Below, one piece after another: positions 22,494-26,641 of a stretch of 26,641 bases of DNA; position 1 is the stretch's first letter; every line of letters begins with the position of its first letter. This DNA comes from Nanobdellota archaeon (GTDB lineage Archaea; Nanobdellota; Nanobdellia; Pacearchaeales; GW2011-AR1), in assembly GCA_018817905.1 (NCBI GenBank), contig JAHISS010000098.1, positions 1-26,641 on the forward strand. The letters run 5' to 3'. The translations under genes were made by a program, and so were the position numbers. The notes under the pieces are model-generated. The model worked only from the letters and a program-made list of their open reading frames with translations. It ran no database searches and was not told where the DNA came from.

Positions 22494-24351
22494 CAAACTC
22501 CACCCAAAGTTTTTTTGTTTCAAACAATTCAAAGTTCTTAGACAAATCTTCCAAAGAATTTGGCTTTGCGAATTTATCAACGCCCAAAACTGCATGGCCT
22601 TTTTCCAATTCTGTCTCGAGAAGATAAGTGTTCAAACTCCCACCGCCAATCAAAGCGTATTCTATTTTTGTTTCAGGAACATTAATGTCAAAACACTCTT
22701 CTTTTGTTGCACCAAAAAGTCCAGATAATATACCTCCCCGAGGAACATCAACACATTCTGTCTTTGAACTTGCTGGTATAACAATCCCAGAATCGCCGTA
22801 AACATAAACCTTGATTTCATAACTTCCTTCGCTCAGCTTCACTGTTTCTATTTCTGGCAAAGCAACTGTTTTAACAACTCCATCATCTCTTGCAAAAGAA
22901 ACAATTGCTGTTCCATCCAAGTCGCTTCCTCCAACCTTAAGCTCAACCTCGACTTCATGCTCTCTCTCAAGAATAACATCTGCAAATCTTTCCCTGTTCG
23001 TCGAGAAAAGCTGCTTTTTGTCAGCGTAGCCATCAGCCCTCAAATGCAAGTAGCCATTCACGCACGCAGGCGCCAGCGTCGAAAGCGCTCCGTTTTTGCT
23101 TTCTCCAAGTCGGCACCTTTGCTTGAAACATTCATAACTTACATTAGCGTCAACCTCGTTCAAGTTCGCGTCGTAAATATTCACGACAATTTCTTCTGTC
23201 TTCACCTCGCACAAATCAAAGTCCGGTTCTTCAAATGGCATTTCAGAAACCAAAGCATTGCGCGGCATGTTTTTGTCAATGACAACGACAACTGGGAACT
23301 GGAACAATTCCTCAGTGTCAAAAATTTGTATCAACGCTGGAAAACTCACGTCGTAAACAAAATGATAAGGAACATAACAAAAGCCCATCGCCCCCATTCC
23401 TTCCTGCGTTCCCATTGCTTCTGCAATCATTATTTCGTCGTCAACTCCTTCTCCAAAAATCTCAACTTTCGTCGGCCAATCTTTCGCATACATCACATTC
23501 ACTGCCTCGTCAACTCCCTTATCCCAGACAAAATATTCCCTGTCATCGCCGCTTAACTCGTAATAACTTCCTTTAAATTTAATTGTCCTAAAGTTTTCCT
23601 CTAAACCTTCTTTCAACTCAGAAATCACGTCAGAAGTCAGCCAAATCTCTGGCCCGCACTGAATTTCAACACCGTCGACAGGCGCATAGTGATACAAAAC
23701 GTCAGCTGCATACTTTTCCAAAAGCGCCTCGTTCATTTCCTCGTTGTAAATCTCCCGAGCTAAATCGTAAAACTTCCCAAGTTTGCTCGTAACTTCTGCG
23801 TTGTGTTCTGTCTTTCTTCCTACATCTCCTTCCTTGGAAACAGTCATGTCTGAGTTAACATCTACAATAACCTTTCTGTCAAAAACTTCAACGTCTACTT
23901 CTGCCTCGCCAAGCTCAACCGAAAATCCCTGTCGATAAAAATATTCAAAATCGCAATGCTTCAAACCTTCTGCAACATAGTCGGCAATCTCGCGCTCCAT
24001 TTCCTGCTTGCTTGGAACCTCTTCTTTAATCAAACCATTTCCAGAAACATAATACCAATATTTAATTGGACTTCCAAGAAAATTCAAATGGTTAGAAAAA
24101 GGCGCATGCTCGCTTCCAGGAATGTAATCGCCGATAGCAACTCGTCCGCCCTGCATTCCAGCAAGCTTGACAGCTGTCGCAGTTTCCTGTTCCACGCATG
24201 ATTGGTAATAATCAAAAACAGGAACCATTTCAAAAGGAATTTCTTCTCCACCCAGACCTTGCTTAACTCCAAAGTAAACCACAATTCCAACTACGAGAAC
24301 AATCGCAATGATTATGTAAATCGAAACCTGCGCTCTTTTAGAGAAGTTCAT
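22483..24351 (-). CDS. Surface protein with type IV pilin-like (class III) signal
   Basis: The 622-residue protein begins MNFSKRAQVSIYIIIAIVLV: a short basic leader, a possible cleavage point after Ala7 in the KRA/Q context recognised by archaeal prepilin peptidases, then one hydrophobic helix. The rest is predicted extracellular, with about ten cysteines and a beta-rich C-terminal part (ELKVGGSDLDGTAIVSF, SEGSYEIKVYVYG) that looks like a carboxypeptidase-regulatory or Ig-like repeat. The start overlaps the preceding 42-residue gene as ATGA, and the end overlaps the giant protein. Assembly through a type IV pilus-like pathway is inferred from the N-terminus only; it could instead stay as a single-pass anchor for the giant protein. 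Confidence 0.82.
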   Translation of the reverse strand: MNFSKRAQVSIYIIIAIVLVVGIVVYFGVKQGLGGEEIPFEMVPVFDYYQSCVEQETATAVKLAGMQGGRVAIGDYIPGSEHAPFSNHLNFLGSPIKYWYYVSGNGLIKEEVPSKQEMEREIADYVAEGLKHCDFEYFYRQGFSVELGEAEVDVEVFDRKVIVDVNSDMTVSKEGDVGRKTEHNAEVTSKLGKFYDLAREIYNEEMNEALLEKYAADVLYHYAPVDGVEIQCGPEIWLTSDVISELKEGLEENFRTIKFKGSYYELSGDDREYFVWDKGVDEAVNVMYAKDWPTKVEIFGEGVDDEIMIAEAMGTQEGMGAMGFCYVPYHFVYDVSFPALIQIFDTEELFQFPVVVVIDKNMPRNALVSEMPFEEPDFDLCEVKTEEIVVNIYDANLNEVDANVSYECFKQRCRLGESKNGALSTLAPACVNGYLHLRADGYADKKQLFSTNRERFADVILEREHEVEVELKVGGSDLDGTAIVSFARDDGVVKTVALPEIETVKLSEGSYEIKVYVYGDSGIVIPASSKTECVDVPRGGILSGLFGATKEECFDINVPETKIEYALIGGGSLNTYLLETELEKGHAVLGVDKFAKPNSLEDLSKNFELFETKKLWVEFDEI

Positions 24352-24476
24352 TTCTTCACCTCCTTAGTTAGCTTTCTAATCAATTCAATAATTTCAGAAT
24401 TAATGTCTTTCTTTATCATTTCCTTAAATTTCTGCCAAAGTTTCTCGTCCTCTATCAAAAGAAGATACTTTTTCAT
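24348..24476 (-). CDS. 42-residue helical micro-protein, first gene of the surface operon
   Basis: ATG at 24476 to TGA at 24348 encodes MKKYLLLIEDEKLWQKFKEM and a Lys/Ile/Glu-rich helical remainder. TTTAAATAT at 24498-24506 lies 22-30 nt upstream, and the stop overlaps the next ATG as ATGA, with GGAGGTG just before it serving as a Shine-Dalgarno. The amphipathic helices suggest a small cytoplasmic partner or regulator. No family recognised, but its coding nature is well supported by the operon layout. Confidence 0.65.
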   Translation of the reverse strand: MKKYLLLIEDEKLWQKFKEMIKKDINSEIIELIRKLTKEVKK

Positions 24477-24511
24477 CTCTCCTAAAAAACAAAGCAATAT
24501 TTAAAGTTTTC

Positions 24512-24549
24512 TTATTAAGTTATTAAGTTACTTAGTAAGTTAGTAAGTG
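24512..24549 (+). repeat. Imperfect 8-nt tandem repeat
   Basis: Units TTATTAAG, TTATTAAG, TTACTTAG, TAAGTTAG and TAAGTGA follow each other between the operon promoter and tRNA-Val. It may be a simple slippage tract; parts are palindromic (CTTAGTAAG). Confidence 0.6.
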
Positions 24550-24555
24550 AAAAAA
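24550..24555 (-). terminator. Oligo-T terminator of tRNA-Val
   Basis: On the minus strand, TTA followed by six T residues comes directly after the tRNA 3' end. Archaeal RNA polymerase commonly stops at such runs. Confidence 0.5.
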
Positions 24556-24558
24556 TAA

Positions 24559-24631
24559 TGGTCCTGCCCGGGCTCGAACCGGGGATCTCTCCCACGTCAA
24601 GGGAACGTCATAACCACTAGACCACAGGACC
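24559..24631 (-). tRNA. tRNA-Val (anticodon GAC)
   Basis: This 73-nt tRNA has acceptor GGTCCTG/CAGGACC, discriminator A, a D-arm with GTCTAGTGGTTATGAC, anticodon arm TTCCC-TTGACGT-GGGAG (anticodon GAC), and T-arm CCCGG-TTCGAGC-CCGGG. No CCA is encoded. A TATA-like TTAAATA at 24654-24660 is centred 26 nt before the first tRNA base, so transcription should begin at or very near the mature 5' end. Confidence 0.97.
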
Positions 24632-24653
24632 CAAAAAAACAATCAAGCCAAAC

Positions 24654-24660
24654 TATTTAA
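24654..24660 (-). promoter_or_regulatory. TATA box of tRNA-Val
   Basis: On the minus strand this reads TTAAATA. Its centre is 26 nt from the mature tRNA 5' base, the same spacing seen between TATA boxes and start codons in this window. Confidence 0.6.
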
Positions 24661-24679
24661 GATTTATCCTAAAAAAGAA

Positions 24680-24803
24680 TTTGTTGAAAAAATCTAGACT
24701 ATCTGGGCGAGCCGAGACAGTTTAGCAGAAAATAATAAATAAGAACTGTCTCGGGGAGTAGGAGGGTGGGAAGCAAACAGCAAGAAAAAAGATTTTCAAC
24801 AAA
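24680..24803 (+). repeat. Structured intergenic element, copy D
   Basis: The closing stem pairs 24680-24690 (TTTGTTGAAAA) with 24793-24803, and after a 2-nt bulge 24693-24695 with 24790-24792, making 14 pairs. The core hairpin pairs 24712-24722 (CCGAGACAGTT) with 24744-24754 (AACTGTCTCGG) around a 21-nt A-rich loop. GGGCGAG precedes it, and GGGAGTAGGAGGGTGGG follows the hairpin. It fills the gap between tRNA-Val and the DUF333-like gene. Confidence 0.75.
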
Positions 24804-24807
24804 GCTT

Positions 24808-25593
24808 CTAAAACACAAAAAACCAAATCGCTAAAACAATCGCCAAAATAGCCAAACTCCAGAACAACCATTTCAAAATCTTGAAACCAATAATAACAAA
24901 AACAACTATCGCAAGAATCAACAAAATCCATCCAGACGAAAAGCCCTTCCCAGAATCTCCTCCGCAATCTTCCTCGCAATTGCAAACACTTTCAAATTCA
25001 GAATCGCAAACACCGTCGCCGCAAGCAAGACAAATCCCAACATAACCTCCGCCGCCATATTTCTCAAACAAGTTTACGCAATCTTCATCATACTGCCCTT
25101 TTTGAGTTCTATGAATCAATCCTTCACAACACTGAACTGCCATGCTATCTTCTAGTCCTGTGAACTTCGGAACTTCTCCGTGTTTTTTACATGACACATT
25201 TTCACAATCATCAAGACAGTTGCATTTATTTTCCCAGTCCTCGCAGACTCCATTTCCGCAATCAGAACATTTCAAATAACCCCCGATAAGCCCAACACAT
25301 TCTCCTGTCTCGTCAATCCTAAAATTGTCCAAACCAACAAGCCCCCCACAGCATTCTGTTGCAGGCCCTAAACTCTCGCCAGCTTCAACACAAGACAATT
25401 CAATAACATATTCCGAACCGCAGCTTCCGTTAAAAAACGACCACAACTCGCAGCTCGCGTTTTCAGAAAAAATACAATGCGTTTCATTAGAAGTATAATT
25501 CATTTCCTCGCAATAAACCGTAGAGGGATTTGGCAGCGCGCTAACAATTCCGAATAACACCAATCCAACAAATACCAGCAACATCTTTTTCAT
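24808..25593 (-). CDS. DUF333-like Cys-rich surface protein with C-terminal anchor
   Basis: From the ATG at 25593 the protein has 261 residues. A signal peptide (MKKMLLVFVGLVLFGIVSA) is followed by a DUF333-like domain (PNPSTVYCEEM...CIFSENASCELWSFFNGSC) and two CGNGVCE / CGDGVCD modules that each end in C-N-C..DC, a pattern common in extracellular disulfide-rich or metal-binding modules. A Gly/Ser spacer and two hydrophobic helices (about 215-260) form the C-terminal anchor. The ATG at 25599 is possible, but TTATAAAA at 25616-25623 is 23-30 nt from 25593 and too close to 25599. The function is unknown; a structural or adhesive surface role is inferred. Confidence 0.82.
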   Translation of the reverse strand: MKKMLLVFVGLVLFGIVSALPNPSTVYCEEMNYTSNETHCIFSENASCELWSFFNGSCGSEYVIELSCVEAGESLGPATECCGGLVGLDNFRIDETGECVGLIGGYLKCSDCGNGVCEDWENKCNCLDDCENVSCKKHGEVPKFTGLEDSMAVQCCEGLIHRTQKGQYDEDCVNLFEKYGGGGYVGICLACGDGVCDSEFESVCNCEEDCGGDSGKGFSSGWILLILAIVVFVIIGFKILKWLFWSLAILAIVLAIWFFVF

Positions 25594-25642
25594 TTTCATC
25601 CAAGCAGAACCAGCCTTATAAAATTAAGTAAAACACAATCAC

Positions 25643-25659
25643 GGCACAAGCAAAGTGCC
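25643..25659. terminator. Short hairpin after the toxin gene
   Basis: GGCAC (25643-25647) pairs with GTGCC (25655-25659) across a 7-nt loop, 2 nt past the toxin stop codon. It may protect or end the toxin-antitoxin mRNA. There is no strong T-run after it on the minus strand. Confidence 0.35.
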
Positions 25660-25660
25660 A

Positions 25661-25927
25661 TCACGAATAAATCTTATCATGATGATCGAAGTCATCAAAA
25701 TTAATTAAATTCCTTGACTTAAAAAACTGAAAAACTAAAACAAAATGGCCAATATGTGCCCTCTTAGAATCTTTCATGTTAAATCTTAAATTCTTGTAAT
25801 GCTCAACATCCGAAGAATTAACAACTTCATTAATTTTTCTAAGAACCTGCTCATAAAGCGATTTATCTTTTTTAGATAATTTCTTTAATTTCCTTTCTAA
25901 TCCTTCACTTACTTGCCATTCATACAT
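25661..25927 (-). CDS. RelE/ParE-family toxin
   Basis: The 88-residue protein starts at the ATG 25927 (MYEWQVSEGLERKLKKLSKK), with GAGG 4 nt upstream; an in-frame TTG at 25942 is less likely. It has the RelE-fold pattern: a helical hairpin with LERKLKKLSKKDKSLYEQVLRK, then HYKNLRFNMKDSKRAHIG, a strand FVLVFQF, and the archaeal-type ending FDDFDHHDKIY. Such proteins cut mRNA at the ribosome. The antitoxin gene lies directly upstream, about 20 nt away. Confidence 0.85.
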   Translation of the reverse strand: MYEWQVSEGLERKLKKLSKKDKSLYEQVLRKINEVVNSSDVEHYKNLRFNMKDSKRAHIGHFVLVFQFFKSRNLINFDDFDHHDKIYS

Positions 25928-25946
25928 TTTCCTCTTTTCCAAGTAA

Positions 25947-26183
25947 CTAACTAGTTGCTTTTCTTAATTCTTCAATAGAACTAAACTTCTTATATTTTCC
26001 CTTTCTTATCTTGTCCAATTTTTTCAAATAACCAGATCTTAACTGCGGTTCAAGAAAAGTATCCTCATAAGCTTGTGCAATTACGGCAACAGCCTCGCTC
26101 TTGGTTTTCAAACCGTGTTGAGCTTTCACTATATTAATCACCCTATTCTCTCTTTCTCCAATGTCAAATATATTCTGTACCAT
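25947..26183 (-). CDS. DUF2683-like antitoxin
   Basis: This is a 78-residue protein with an N-terminal segment of ribbon-helix-helix style (VINIVKAQHGLKTKSEAVAV) and a C-terminal part (LEPQLRSGYLKKLDKIRKGK...SSIEELRKATS) that resembles the region of DUF2683/antitoxin partners wrapping the RelE toxin. It should neutralise the toxin and repress its own promoter. A 15-bp palindrome at 26207-26221 upstream is a candidate operator. Family naming is from memory of pattern and gene pairing. Confidence 0.75.
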   Translation of the reverse strand: MVQNIFDIGERENRVINIVKAQHGLKTKSEAVAVIAQAYEDTFLEPQLRSGYLKKLDKIRKGKYKKFSSIEELRKATS

Positions 26184-26206
26184 TTTATTATTCCTTATAA
26201 TTTAAG

Positions 26207-26221
26207 ATAATCTTAGATTAT
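26207..26221. promoter_or_regulatory. Palindromic candidate operator of the toxin-antitoxin pair
   Basis: ATAATCTTAGATTAT is a 7+1+7 palindrome lying 24-38 nt before the antitoxin ATG, next to the TTAAATT box at about 26199-26205. Ribbon-helix-helix antitoxins typically bind such sites over the promoter. Confidence 0.5.
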
Positions 26222-26233
26222 TTAAACTTTTCT

Positions 26234-26641
26234 TTAGCCAAAAAGGTAGTAGATTATAGTCGGAACCAACAACGCACCCATCAACTGAATCCGCCTAACC
26301 CTCGACAAAATACAGAATACTCCGAGAGCTGTCGCTGTTATCAAAACAATCAAACCAATCCAATTACTTAAAACTAAATTTACAACAACCAACAATCCAA
26401 TTATTCCAAATGAAATCTTTGAATAACTAATTCTGTTAATATTCAACGCAAACACCTTTGCCAAACTTGTCCCAACAAAAAACGCAATCACGCCGCTAAC
26501 AACAACTGCTCCCAAAATCACAACCAAACTCCCAAAACTAATCTCCCCCAAAATCTCACTCACCGCAACAGCAGCCCCGCTCCGAGTTCTGCCAATCGCA
26601 TAAATCGTAACAAAACTTAACGCCATCACAATCGTGTTAAT
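26234..26641 (-). CDS. C-terminal part of a TctA/DUF112-like permease (partial)
   Basis: The frame is open to the window edge, so the start is outside. The visible 135 residues contain NTIVMALSFVTIYAIGRTRSG, helices at about 36-60, 75-95 and 97-110 of the visible part, and end RRIQLMGALLVPTIIYYLFG. The KTRSG/GRTRSG-type turn and the final P-containing helix are characteristic of the archaeal branch of the tripartite tricarboxylate transporter TctA family. The substrate is unknown; archaeal members usually lack the TctB/TctC partners. The naive start (GTG at 26629) is an artefact of the window edge. Confidence 0.72.
   Translation of the reverse strand: MNTIVMALSFVTIYAIGRTRSGAAVAVSEILGEISFGSLVVILGAVVVSGVIAFFVGTSLAKVFALNINRISYSKISFGIIGLLVVVNLVLSNWIGLIVLITATALGVFCILSRVRRIQLMGALLVPTIIYYLFG

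Noticed and set aside
22494..22595. Upstream start for the giant protein (adds 34 residues)
   Set aside because: The extension lies inside the preceding gene and would bury the clear signal peptide beginning at 22493.
24512..24549. CRISPR-like array
   Set aside because: The repeat unit is only 8 nt and has no spacers; no other array or cas gene is visible in the window.

Overview
The window is archaeal. It carries TBP, TFB, a 30S protein S8e, an Sm-like archaeal protein and an archaeal-type RNase Z. Nearly every gene has a TATA-like box centred about 25-26 nt before its start codon, as expected for leaderless archaeal transcripts. The AT-rich composition, the many tiny membrane proteins and the very large Cys-rich surface protein suggest a DPANN lineage (Pacearchaeota/Woesearchaeota-like). 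That placement is inference; no marker for exact placement is present.

Layout. 1-3504: tail of an unknown protein, a small secreted Cys-rich protein, a secreted thioredoxin-fold protein, a DUF6498-like membrane protein and a PQ-loop/SemiSWEET-like protein. 3538-12362: information-processing genes (TBP, RNase Z, Sm-like, S8e, TFB) mixed with a GT4-type glycosyltransferase, a Gfo/Idh/MocA oxidoreductase, a HAD phosphatase and small membrane proteins. 12363-15713: an accessory island with overlapping micro-ORFs, two serine-recombinase remnants, a frameshifted gene, and a tRNA-Leu(UAG) whose first 14 nt are duplicated upstream. 15714-24476: a minus-strand operon of a 42-aa protein, a 622-aa protein with a type IV pilin-like N-terminus and a secreted protein of about 2259 aa, joined by overlapping stop/start codons. 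24559-26641: tRNA-Val(GAC), a DUF333-like Cys-rich surface protein, a RelE-type toxin with a DUF2683-like antitoxin, and the C-terminal part of a TctA/DUF112-like permease.

The most unusual signal is a family of structured intergenic elements. Four clear copies (around 4366, 10314, 24712 on +, and 8868 on -) share GCGAG followed by an 11-bp stem with an A-rich loop of exactly 21 nt. The stem shows compensatory and wobble changes between copies. Three or four copies sit inside long closing stems whose sequence differs from copy to copy. A divergent fifth member lies at about 10053-10211. I do not recognise this family; it could be a non-coding RNA or a small hairpin-type mobile element.

Other notable points: one palindromic TATA box serves two divergent genes with exactly symmetric spacing (6593-6600), and a second palindrome does the same at 4829-4845. 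The tRNA promoters are spaced so that transcription should begin at, or within a few nt of, the mature tRNA 5' end.
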